Assembly: GCA_021372775.1 (NCBI GenBank)
Contig: JAJFTU010000158.1
Location: forward strand, 1 to 36,746
Length of the DNA: 36,746 bases
Direction of reading: 5' to 3'
DNA from: a bacterium
GTDB taxonomy: Bacteria > Acidobacteriota > Polarisedimenticolia > J045
Under the pieces are notes generated by a model. The model was given only the letters and a program-made list of their open reading frames with translations. It did not search any database and was not told the origin of the DNA. Below, one piece after another: positions 30,431 to 36,746 of the stretch. Positions within the stretch are counted from its first letter, which is position 1; every line of letters begins with the position of its first letter. The position numbers and the translations under genes were made by a program.

Positions 30431-31821
30431 AGGACGAACCTCGCGAGATCCTGGCGCTCGACGAGATCGCCCAGCGCCTTCTTGACGTCGTCGGCCTCGA
30501 CGACAACCTTGCCGCGCACCGTGTCCGGCGCGCCGAAGAGCTGCGGCTCGAGCAGCCGCTCCAGCACCGTGGCCAGCCGCCGGGCGCCGATGTCCTCGGT
30601 CGCCTCGTTGACCGCCGCGGCGATCCGCGCGATCTCCTCGATCGCGCCCTTGGTGATTTCGAGCTCCACCCCGTCCACGTCGAGCAGCGCCTGGTACTGC
30701 CGCGGCAGCGAATTCTCGGTCTCGGCGAGGATCCGCACGAAGTCCGCGCGCGTCAGGCGGGAGAGCTCGACGCGGATCGGCAGCCGCCCCTGCAGCTCGG
30801 GCATCAGGTCGGACGGCTTGGCGACGTGGAAGGCGCCGGCGGCGATGAACAGGATGTGGTCGGTGCGCACCGGCCCCTGCTTCGTCTGCACGACCGTTCC
30901 CTCGACGATCGGCAGCAGGTCGCGCTGCACCCCCTGCCGCGAGACGTCGGGCCCCGCGCCGCCGCCGCCCCCGGCGACCTTGTCGATCTCGTCGATGAAG
31001 ACGATTCCGCTCGCCTCGACCCGCTCGACGGCGGCGCGCGAGATGTCTTCCTTGTCGAGGCGCCGCTCTTCCTCTTCGCGCTGGAGCAGCTCGCGCGCCT
31101 CGGCGACCGTCGCCGAGCGCCGCCGCGTGCGCCGCCCGAAGCCGGGCATCATCTCGCCCAGCCGGACGTCGATCTCCTCGCTGCCCGGCCCGCCGGCGAT
31201 CTTGAACGCCGGCGCGGCGTCCTCGTCGAGCTCGACCTCGATCCGCTTCTCCTCGAGCTTTCCGTCGCGCAGGTCGCGCCGCATCGCCTCGCGCGCCTCG
31301 ACCCGCTCGCGCAGGTCGGCCGTCGAGGGCGCCGCGGAGCGCGGCCCGGCGAGCGCCTCGAGCAGCCGATCCTCGACCGCCCGCGCGGCCGCCGCGGCGA
31401 CGTCCCGCCGCCGGGCCCGCCGCACCTGTTCCGCGGCCAGTTCCGCGAGGTCGCGGATCATCGACTCGCAGTCCCGCCCGACGTAGCCGACCTCGGTGTA
31501 CTTCGTCGCCTCGACCTTGAGGAACGGGCAGCCGGTCAGCCGCGCGACGCGCCGCGCGATCTCGGTCTTGCCGACGCCGGTCGGGCCGATCATCAGGATG
31601 TTCTTGGGCAGGATCTCCTCGGCCATGCGCGGCGGGAGCTGGCGGCGCCGCCAGCGGTTGCGCAGCGCGACGGCCACGGCCCGCTTGGCCGCGTCCTGCC
31701 CGACGATGAAGCGGTCGAGCTCGGCGACGACGCGCGCCGGCGTCAGGTCGTCGATCGGCCGCTCCGGCTCCTCGAGGTCCAGCCCCGGCGTCCGCTTCGG
31801 TCCCGGCATGTAGAAGACCAT
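30427..31821 (-). CDS. hslU: HslU, ATPase subunit of the HslUV protease
   Basis: A 464-residue AAA+ unfoldase (ClpY). Walker A is GPTGVGKTE (79-87), the pore loop GYVGRD is at 112-117 and Walker B is GIVFIDEIDKV. The long insertion (I domain, about 120-270) is present and Arg-rich. The sensor region ELQGRLPIRVEL and the C-terminal LARFVL tail that docks into HslV are intact. The cap loop is glycine-rich (VAGGGGGAGPDVSRQGVQRDLLPIVEG). Start ATG 31821; ATG 31809 is an in-frame alternative and neither has a strong Shine-Dalgarno. It follows hslV by 22 bp. Confidence 0.96.
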   Translation of the reverse strand: MVFYMPGPKRTPGLDLEEPERPIDDLTPARVVAELDRFIVGQDAAKRAVAVALRNRWRRRQLPPRMAEEILPKNILMIGPTGVGKTEIARRVARLTGCPFLKVEATKYTEVGYVGRDCESMIRDLAELAAEQVRRARRRDVAAAAARAVEDRLLEALAGPRSAAPSTADLRERVEAREAMRRDLRDGKLEEKRIEVELDEDAAPAFKIAGGPGSEEIDVRLGEMMPGFGRRTRRRSATVAEARELLQREEEERRLDKEDISRAAVERVEASGIVFIDEIDKVAGGGGGAGPDVSRQGVQRDLLPIVEGTVVQTKQGPVRTDHILFIAAGAFHVAKPSDLMPELQGRLPIRVELSRLTRADFVRILAETENSLPRQYQALLDVDGVELEITKGAIEEIARIAAAVNEATEDIGARRLATVLERLLEPQLFGAPDTVRGKVVVEADDVKKALGDLVERQDLARFVL

Positions 31822-31843
31822 CGCCCCGCTCTCCGCGCCGCCG

Positions 31844-32383
31844 TCACTCCGGCAGCGTCTCGCAGACCACGCGGCCGTTGGTGTAGATGTCGATCTCGCC
31901 GGCGATCTTGAGCGCCTCGACGGCGATCGTCGCCGCGTCGAGTTCCGTGTGCCGGGCGAGGGCGCGCGCCGCGGCGAGGGCCGCCGAACCGCCGCTGCCG
32001 ATCGCCAGCAGGTCGTCGTCCGGCTCGATCAGGTCCCCCGTGCCGGAGATCAGCAGCAGCCGCTCGGCGTCGGCGACGACGAGCAGCGCCTCGAGCCGCC
32101 GCAGCGCGCGGTCCGTGCGCCACTCGCGGGCCAGCTCGACCGCGGCCCGCTCGAGCCGGCCCGAAAACTCGTCGAGCTTCTCCTCGAAGCGGGTCAGAAG
32201 GGCGAAGGCGTCCGCGGCGCCCCCGGCGAAGCCGGCGATCACGCGCCCCCCGGCGAGGCGGCGGACCTTGCGCGCCCCGGCCTTGACGATCGACTTGTCG
32301 AGGGTGACCTGGCCGTCGGCCGCCACGGCCGTGCGGCCGCCGCGGCGCACCGCCAGCACCGTCGTCCCGTGGAACCGCTCCAT
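31844..32383 (-). CDS. hslV: HslV, peptidase subunit of the HslUV protease
   Basis: A 179-residue proteasome-like peptidase (ClpQ). The catalytic N-terminal threonine is not residue 2 as in E. coli: the protein begins [14 protein letters not shown], so a six-residue propeptide (MERFHG) must be removed to expose T7. Other family segments are [45 protein letters not shown] and [18 protein letters not shown]. Start ATG 32383 has GGAGG 5 nt upstream. First gene of the hslVU-lipoprotein-dapF run. Confidence 0.95.
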   Translation of the reverse strand: MERFHGTTVLAVRRGGRTAVAADGQVTLDKSIVKAGARKVRRLAGGRVIAGFAGGAADAFALLTRFEEKLDEFSGRLERAAVELAREWRTDRALRRLEALLVVADAERLLLISGTGDLIEPDDDLLAIGSGGSAALAAARALARHTELDAATIAVEALKIAGEIDIYTNGRVVCETLPE

Positions 32384-32419
32384 CGTCGCCTCCGGCCGGA
32401 CCGTTCGAGGCCCCCGACG

Positions 32420-32447
32420 AAAAGGGGCGCGCCGCGGCGCGCCCCTT
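32420..32447 (-). terminator. Terminator downstream of the STAS gene
   Basis: A perfect GC stem (aaggggcgcgc with gcgcgcccctt, 11 bp, loop cgcg) lies within 32422-32447. On the minus strand it is followed by TTTT (32423-32420), 22 bp after the STAS stop. It separates the bamD-STAS transcript from hslV. Confidence 0.65.
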
Positions 32448-32468
32448 CCGCAATGTCCGCGCGGACGG

Positions 32469-32804
32469 TCAGAAGGCCGCGACGGCCTGCTTCTCGTCCG
32501 GGTAGGAATCGAAGATCGCGATCAGCTTGGTCAGCGTGAAGAGGTCGGTGATCCGCTGGTTGAGGCCGCAGATCTTCAGGTCGCCGCCGGCCTCGCGCAC
32601 GCGCTTGAGGCAGGCCACGACTTCGCCGATCCCCGCGCTGTCCATGAAGCGGACGTTGCTGAGGTCGAGGACGATCTTGGTGCAGCCGCTCTCGAGCTGC
32701 TTGTGGATCTGGTCGCGGAGGGCCAGGTCGCCCTCGCCCAGGCGGATGTCGCCCAGCGGGGCGATCGCGCAAACGTTGCCGGCCATCTTGACGTCGATTT
32801 TCAT
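32469..32804 (-). CDS. STAS-domain anti-sigma factor antagonist-like protein
   Basis: A 111-residue stand-alone STAS domain (SpoIIAA/RsbV type). The core [27 protein letters not shown] holds the phosphorylatable serine S56, and [26 protein letters not shown] matches the C-terminal half. In known systems an anti-sigma kinase phosphorylates this serine and a PP2C phosphatase resets it; neither gene is in the window. Start ATG 32804 follows a strong GAGGAGG. It lies 50 bp after the bamD stop. A weak TACACT -10 on the minus strand just upstream could give separate expression. Role (stress sigma, lipid transport MlaB-like or other) is not determined. Confidence 0.88.
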   Translation of the reverse strand: MKIDVKMAGNVCAIAPLGDIRLGEGDLALRDQIHKQLESGCTKIVLDLSNVRFMDSAGIGEVVACLKRVREAGGDLKICGLNQRITDLFTLTKLIAIFDSYPDEKQAVAAF

Positions 32805-32854
32805 TGGTGCCTCCTCGAGAAGATCTAAGTGTATCGCGAAAGCGCCCGCCGGGA

Positions 32855-33667
32855 TCAGCGTCCCGTCGCTCCATTCCCCGCGGGCGCGGCCGCTTCGGGG
32901 ATGGCGGTCTTCAGTTCGGCGCCCTTCCGCGCCCAATCCGATCCGGGATGTTCCGCGGCGAGCCGGTCGAGCGCCTCCCGCGCCGCGGCGTGCTGGCCGA
33001 GCGCGAGGCGGACCTTGGCCAGTTCGTAGAGGGCCTGCGGCCGGCGGCGGGAGCCGGGGTACTTGTCGGTCAGCTCGGCGAACCGCCCCGCGGCCCCCTC
33101 GAGGTGCTTCTTCTCCAGGTAGAACCGGCCGACGATCCACTCGTGCTCGGACAGCCGGTCCTGCGCCCGCAGCAGCATCGACCGCGCCGCGCGGCCGAAC
33201 GGGTCGTCCGCCGGGAGCTCGTCCACCATCGCCTGGAAGTGGTTGAGCGCCTTGAGCGAGAACTCCTGGTCGTTGTCCGGGCTGTCCGCCTGGTCCAGCA
33301 GGCAGACGCCGATCATGAAGCGGGCGTAGCGCGCCTTCGGGTGGAGCGGATAGAAGTTCAGGAACTGCTCGTAGCGGCTCTGCGCCTCGACGAGCGTGAC
33401 CGAGCCGGTCTGGAAGTAGTAGGCGTCGGCCAGCGCGAGCTTGACCAGCGGGTCGAGGTCCTCGCTCACCGGCGCGTTCATGCCGACGTCGCCGAGCACC
33501 TTGATCGACTCCAGGAAGTGCCGCTTGTCGAGCATCTTCTGGCCCTGCTCGTAGAGCGATTCGTTCTGGAGGTCGACGATCTTCGCGCGGTGATGGCAGC
33601 CGCCGAGCGACGCGGCGAGCGCGGCGAGGGCGAGGGCGAGAAGGACGCGGCGTGCGTTGCGGATCAC
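32855..33667 (-). CDS. bamD: Outer-membrane assembly lipoprotein BamD
   Basis: About 270 residues. The signal peptide VIRNARRVLLALALAALAASLGGC ends in a good lipobox (LGGC). TPR-like repeats follow (YEQGQKMLDKRHFLESIKVL, LVEAQSRYEQFLNFYPLHPKARYARFMIG, HLEGAAGRFAELTDKYPGSRRRPQALYEL), characteristic of BamD/YfiO, the essential lipoprotein of the BAM complex. GTG 33667 is preferred as start: it overlaps the thioesterase stop (GTGA) and has GGGAG 5 nt upstream. The ATG at 33679 lacks a Shine-Dalgarno. The protein ends in an Ala/Pro-rich tail. Confidence 0.87.
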   Translation of the reverse strand: MIRNARRVLLALALAALAASLGGCHHRAKIVDLQNESLYEQGQKMLDKRHFLESIKVLGDVGMNAPVSEDLDPLVKLALADAYYFQTGSVTLVEAQSRYEQFLNFYPLHPKARYARFMIGVCLLDQADSPDNDQEFSLKALNHFQAMVDELPADDPFGRAARSMLLRAQDRLSEHEWIVGRFYLEKKHLEGAAGRFAELTDKYPGSRRRPQALYELAKVRLALGQHAAAREALDRLAAEHPGSDWARKGAELKTAIPEAAAPAGNGATGR

Positions 33668-34095
33668 GGTGTCTCCCATTGGCGCAGGGCGGCGGCGAGC
33701 GGCGCGGGAATGCGGCGCGGCCGGCCGGAAGCCCGCTCCACGGCGGCGTGGATCGTGAAACCTTCGGCGAGCGTCTCGCCCGTGGCCGGGCGGACGACGC
33801 GATAATCGAACCGGACGCGCGGCCCCTCGATCAGGCCGATCGACGTCCGGACCTCCAGCTGTTCGTCGTAGCGGGCGGGGCTGCGGTAGCGGGCGTCGGC
33901 CTCGACGACGGGGAAGAGGAACCCCATCTCGTCCTCGACCGCCGCGTACGGCACGCCGGCGGAACGCATCAGTTCCGTCCGCCCCATCTCGAACCAGGCG
34001 AGGTAGTGCATGTGGTGCGCCACGCCCATCCGGTCGATTTCCGGATAGCGGACGCGGAACGGCACGACGCTCTCGGTCTTCGGCGCGTCGGCCAT
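33664..34095 (-). CDS. YbgC/4HBT-family acyl-CoA thioesterase
   Basis: A 143-residue hot-dog fold thioesterase. The catalytic Asp (D21) is in RYPEIDRMGVAHHMHYLAWFEMGR, the classic YbgC-type active-site helix; PARYDEQLEVRT and RFDYRVVRPATGETLAEGFT follow. The substrate is probably a short or medium acyl-CoA or acyl-ACP; in Proteobacteria YbgC lies with the Tol-Pal genes, which are not here. Start ATG 34095 has GGAGG 7 nt upstream and overlaps the rpe stop (TGATG). A TTG at 34098 is also in frame. Confidence 0.9.
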   Translation of the reverse strand: MADAPKTESVVPFRVRYPEIDRMGVAHHMHYLAWFEMGRTELMRSAGVPYAAVEDEMGFLFPVVEADARYRSPARYDEQLEVRTSIGLIEGPRVRFDYRVVRPATGETLAEGFTIHAAVERASGRPRRIPAPLAAALRQWETP

Positions 34096-34757
34096 CAAGC
34101 GGCCTCCGCCGCCGCGCGCAGGGCGCGCGCCGCGGCGACCGGGTCGGCGGCGCCGCAGACCGCGGCCCCGGCGACGAGCGAGCCCGCGCCGGCGCGGACG
34201 AGCTCCGCGACGCTGCGGACGGAGACCCCGCCGTCCACCTGGATCAGCGGCGCGGCGCCCCGTTCCGCGCCGAGCGCGGCGACGCGGCGGATCTTGTCCA
34301 GCGAGCCGGGGATGAACGACTGGCCGCCGAAGCCGGGGTTGACCGACATCACGACGACGAAGTCGAGGTCGGCCACGATCTCGCGCAGCGACTCGACCGG
34401 CGTGGCCGGGTTGAGCGCGGCGCCGGCCTTCATCCCCGCCGCGCGGATCGCCTGGATCGTGCGGTGGAGGTGCGGGCAGGCCTCGACGTGGACGCTGAGG
34501 CGCGCGGCGCCGGCGTCGGCGAACGGCGCGATCCAGCGGTCGGCGTTCTCGATCATCAGGTGGCAGTCGAGCGGCAGGCGCGTCGCCTTCTTCAGCGCGG
34601 CGACAACCGGCGGGCCGATCGTCAGGTTGGGGACGAAGTGCCCGTCCATCACGTCCACGTGGACGACGTCCGCCCCGCCGGCCTCGATCGCGGCCAAGGC
34701 GTCGGCCAGCCGGGCGAAGTCGGCGGAGAGGATCGAGGGGGCGAGTTCGATGCGCAC
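34095..34757 (-). CDS. rpe: Ribulose-phosphate 3-epimerase
   Basis: A 220-residue TIM-barrel epimerase of the pentose phosphate pathway. Motifs are IELAPSILSADF (N-terminal strand), HVDVMDGHFVPNLTIGP (metal and catalytic Asp), LDCHLMIENADRWI, VMSVNPGFGGQSFIPG and IQVDGGVSVRSV. GTG 34757 is chosen because AGGAAGG sits 5 nt upstream and the protein then begins MRIELAPS, as usual. The earlier in-frame GTG 34772 overlaps the PASTA gene stop (GTGA) but has no Shine-Dalgarno. Both are possible. Confidence 0.94.
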   Translation of the reverse strand: MRIELAPSILSADFARLADALAAIEAGGADVVHVDVMDGHFVPNLTIGPPVVAALKKATRLPLDCHLMIENADRWIAPFADAGAARLSVHVEACPHLHRTIQAIRAAGMKAGAALNPATPVESLREIVADLDFVVVMSVNPGFGGQSFIPGSLDKIRRVAALGAERGAAPLIQVDGGVSVRSVAELVRAGAGSLVAGAAVCGAADPVAAARALRAAAEAA

Positions 34758-34768
34758 GGCGTCCTTCC

Positions 34769-35494
34769 TCACGGCGCGCCGACCGTGACGGTCAGGGCGT
34801 CCTCGGTTCCCACCGGCTTCCCCGCGGCCGGGTCCTGCGCCGAGACCGTTCCTTCGGTTCCGGCCCCCTGCGTCCGCACCCGCTTGAAGCCGGCGCGGGC
34901 CAGGACCTGCAGCACGTCGGCCGCCGGGCGGCCGACGAGGTTCGGCATCACGTAGACCCGCGGCGGCGCGCCGTCGCTGACGAGCAGCGCCACCTTGTCC
35001 CCCGGCGCGGCCTCCGCCCCCGCGGGCGGATCCTGGGCGAGGACGCGTCCCGGCGGCACGCCGGGGTCCGGCGCGTCCGCCTGGTCGCCGAGCGCGAACT
35101 GCGCCGCGGTGAGCGAGGCGTCGGCGCGCGAGGCGCTCGAGCCGACGAGGTCGGGGACCGTCGCGCGGCGCACGCCGAGGCTGACGACGAGCCGCACCGG
35201 CCGGCCGGGGCGCGTTTCGCTCCCCGCCGCCGGCGTCTGCTGGAGCACCCGCCCCTCCGGCGCCGAGGCGTCGAAGCGGCGGCCGGCGACTTCCGGGTTG
35301 AGTCCCGCGGCGCGCAGCGCCTGTTCCGCGGCCGCGGCGTCGAGGCCGACGACCGACGGGGCGCGGACGACGGGGCTGTGCCCCGCGGCGAAGCGCAAGG
35401 CGAGCCAGATCCCGCCGACGAACGTCAGCCCCAGCGTGGCCGCCAAAAGGGCCCCGCGCAGCACCGACGCCCAGCGCTCCGTCCTGGACCTCAT
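34769..35494 (-). CDS. PASTA-domain membrane protein without kinase domain
   Basis: 241 residues: a short cytoplasmic tail, one membrane helix (about 13-35) and three PASTA repeats filling the periplasmic part. The repeats start around VRAPSVVGLDAAAAEQALRAAGL, ATVPDLVGSSASRADASL and YVMPNLVGRPAADVLQVLARAGF, and each closes with a QTPAAG, QDPPAG or QDPAAG box. PASTA domains bind peptidoglycan or muropeptides in Ser/Thr kinases and PBPs. No kinase or transpeptidase domain is attached here and none lies nearby. Its place between rsmB and rpe matches the slot of PrkC/PknB-type kinases in Firmicutes. Start ATG 35494; the upstream Shine-Dalgarno is weak. Confidence 0.88.
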   Translation of the reverse strand: MRSRTERWASVLRGALLAATLGLTFVGGIWLALRFAAGHSPVVRAPSVVGLDAAAAEQALRAAGLNPEVAGRRFDASAPEGRVLQQTPAAGSETRPGRPVRLVVSLGVRRATVPDLVGSSASRADASLTAAQFALGDQADAPDPGVPPGRVLAQDPPAGAEAAPGDKVALLVSDGAPPRVYVMPNLVGRPAADVLQVLARAGFKRVRTQGAGTEGTVSAQDPAAGKPVGTEDALTVTVGAP

Positions 35495-35613
35495 CCTCGT
35501 CCGTCCCCTGCCTGAACCAACGCCGCGCGGCCCGTTCCGGTTCCCCCGATTCGATCTCGGGCGCCCGTTTCGCGGTCCGAAAGCGCCCGCCAGTCTATCA
35601 GCCGCCGGCCCCG

Positions 35614-35717
35614 CCCACGAACCGCCCCACGGCGGCGGCTGAGTTCCGGGTCACGGCGCGGTCTGTGCAGCGTCGAAGCTCGGCCCCACGAACCGCCCCA
35701 CGGCGGCGGCGGAGTTC
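35614..35717 (-). repeat. 33-nt direct repeat at the rsmB 3' end
   Basis: Copies at 35614-35646 and 35685-35717 (beginning cccacgaaccgccccacggc) differ at one base and are 71 nt apart. The right copy runs up to the first base of the rsmB stop codon, so the left copy is a duplicate of the end of the gene's sequence. The 222-bp gap (35495-35716) otherwise shows only a possible minus-strand TAGACT -10 (35597-35592) with a poor -35, for the PASTA-rpe-bamD run. Confidence 0.75.
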
Positions 35718-36746
35718 TAGGGGCGCCGAACGAGCCGCGCGGCGACGAACCCTTCGGTGTCTTCCTCGTCCGGCCGGGTCCGCAGCAGCGGCGGGTCGCC
35801 GGCGACGAGCCCGTCCGCGGCCTCGCCGAGCGTCTCTCGCGGATCCTCGGCCGCGAACTCGGGGTGCGCCGCGAGGAAGGCCCGCACGACATCCTCGCCT
35901 TCCTCCGGTTCGAGGCTGCAGACGGCGTAGACCAGCGCGCCCCCCGGACCGACGAGCGCCGCGGTCCGCTCGAGCATCGCCGCCTGCCGCGCCGCGCACT
36001 CCGCGACGTCCGACTCGGCCAAACGGTCCCGCTTCTCGGGTCGCTTCCGCAGCGTCCCCGTGCCGGTGCAGGGGGCGTCGAGCAGCGCGAGGCCGAAGAC
36101 GCCGTCCCGCAGCGGCGGGCGCAGCGCGTCGGCCCGCGCGGCGGTCGCCCGCTCGCCGGGACGCGCGGTCCGCCGCAGCGAAGCCGCCAAGAGCCGCGCC
36201 CGCGTGCGGTGCAGTTCGAGCGCGGCGAGGCCGCCGCGCGCCAGCGGCGCCAGAAGCGCCGCCTTGCCCCCCGGCGCGGCGGCGACGTCGGCCACCGGGC
36301 GCTCGTCGCGCGGCGCGGCGAGCAGCGCCACCAGCGCCGCCCCTTCGTCGAGGAGCACGAACGAGCCGGCCGCGAACTCCTCGGTTTCCTGCGGCGCGCC
36401 CCCCTTCACGACGAGGCCGCCGGGATGCCGCGCCGCCGGCTCGGTCTCCACCCCCGCCGCGGCCAGCCGCTCGGCCAGCGCCGCGCGGTCGTCGAGCGCG
36501 ACGAGGAACGGCCGCGCGGGTCGCAGCGCGGCCTCGACGAGCCGGCGCGCGCGCTCCTCGCCGTAGGTCCGCCGCCAGCGCTCGAGCAGCCACGCCGGCA
36601 CGGTGGCCAGCGGATCGAGCGGCGGGCGGGCCGCGGCGATCCGCCGCAGCACGGCGTTGACGAGGGGCGCCGCCTCCGGCGACTCCCCCATCTTCAGCGC
36701 CTCGACCGTCTCCGAGACGGCGGCCGCGGCCGGCACGCCGAGCAGC
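35717..36746 (-). CDS. rsmB: 16S rRNA (cytosine-967-C5)-methyltransferase RsmB, 5' end missing
   Basis: 343 codons are inside the window; the gene runs off the right edge. What is visible is the end of the NusB-like RNA-binding domain (SETVEALKMGESPEAAPLVNAVLRRIA) and then the SAM-dependent methyltransferase. SAM binding is DVAAAPGGKAALL. Motif IV is DAPCTGTGTLRKRPEKR, and motif VI is VYAVCSLEPEEGEDVV with the catalytic cysteine. The C-terminal DEEDTEGFVAARLVRRP is typical. It methylates C967 of 16S rRNA. First gene seen of the minus-strand run leading to bamD. Confidence 0.93.
   Translation of the reverse strand, partial: LLGVPAAAAVSETVEALKMGESPEAAPLVNAVLRRIAAARPPLDPLATVPAWLLERWRRTYGEERARRLVEAALRPARPFLVALDDRAALAERLAAAGVETEPAARHPGGLVVKGGAPQETEEFAAGSFVLLDEGAALVALLAAPRDERPVADVAAAPGGKAALLAPLARGGLAALELHRTRARLLAASLRRTARPGERATAARADALRPPLRDGVFGLALLDAPCTGTGTLRKRPEKRDRLAESDVAECAARQAAMLERTAALVGPGGALVYAVCSLEPEEGEDVVRAFLAAHPEFAAEDPRETLGEAADGLVAGDPPLLRTRPDEEDTEGFVAARLVRRP

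Noticed and set aside
33668-33679. ATG 33679 as bamD start
   Set aside because: No Shine-Dalgarno upstream; GTG 33667 has GGGAG in place and the GTGA overlap common here. The two differ by only four residues.
1-36746. tRNA, rRNA, transposase or prophage genes
   Set aside because: None recognised on either strand; all sizeable gaps were read and contain only the repeats, hairpins and candidate promoters listed.

Overview
The window comes from a very GC-rich genome (third codon positions are almost all G or C) of a Gram-negative, LPS-making rod. It carries LpxK, a LpxL-type acyltransferase, LpxC, the ADP-heptose enzymes GmhB/HldE, BamD, a PpiD-like chaperone, the complete mreBCD-mrdA-rodA rod-shape cluster and HslUV. 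The mix of split HldE enzymes, FecR/Ig-like membrane proteins, fibronectin-type lipoproteins, many stand-alone signalling proteins and a PASTA-only protein suits the Acidobacteriota or a neighbouring deep phylum. That placement is an inference from gene content, not from a marker gene. No rRNA, tRNA, CRISPR array, phage gene or transposase was seen.

Layout. Positions 1-3671 (+) form an LPS operon: lpxK 3' end, acyltransferase, gmhB, hldE kinase, hldE nucleotidyltransferase. 3686-5920 (-) is a large PAS/kinase-like/receiver/GGDEF protein. 6235-11757 (-) is mreB-mreC-mreD-mrdA-rodA, preceded by a good promoter and followed by a 27-bp perfect palindrome. 11959-14485 (-) is a FecR/Ig-like membrane protein overlapping a GAF-GGDEF cyclase. 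14669-16582 (+) is a PpiD-type chaperone with a strong terminator. A repeat-bearing gap of about 0.45 kb follows. 17096-19686 (+) is a TPR protein coupled to a MASE1-PAS histidine kinase. 19673-25984 (-) is lpxC, an NtrY-like kinase, an NtrX-like regulator with a degraded AAA+ domain, and an APC-family permease. 26082-28468 (+) is a GAF/proline-rich/helical protein of unknown function and a DMT exporter. 28545-32383 (-) is hslV-hslU-lipoprotein-dapF. 32469-36746 (-) is rsmB-PASTA protein-rpe-thioesterase-bamD-STAS protein.

How it fits together. Nearly everything serves envelope construction (lipid A, core heptose, rod elongation, outer-membrane assembly, diaminopimelate) or envelope and nutrient signalling (two diguanylate cyclases, two histidine kinases, one response regulator, a STAS antagonist). 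Genes are packed with ATGA/GTGA stop-start overlaps, so translational coupling is general. GTG starts are frequent, and several starts are best placed a few codons inside the longest ORF, where a Shine-Dalgarno sequence precedes them.

The most interesting items are: the NtrX-like regulator, which keeps an intact receiver and Fis-type HTH but has lost the GAFTGA loop and the key Walker residues; the first GGDEF protein, whose kinase and receiver modules look vestigial while its cyclase and I-site are intact; the PASTA-only protein in the rsmB-rpe interval where other phyla carry a PASTA Ser/Thr kinase; and several non-coding repeats (a 27-bp palindrome, a triplicated start-site cassette, inverted/tandem 20-mers, and a 33-nt repeat at the rsmB 3' end).
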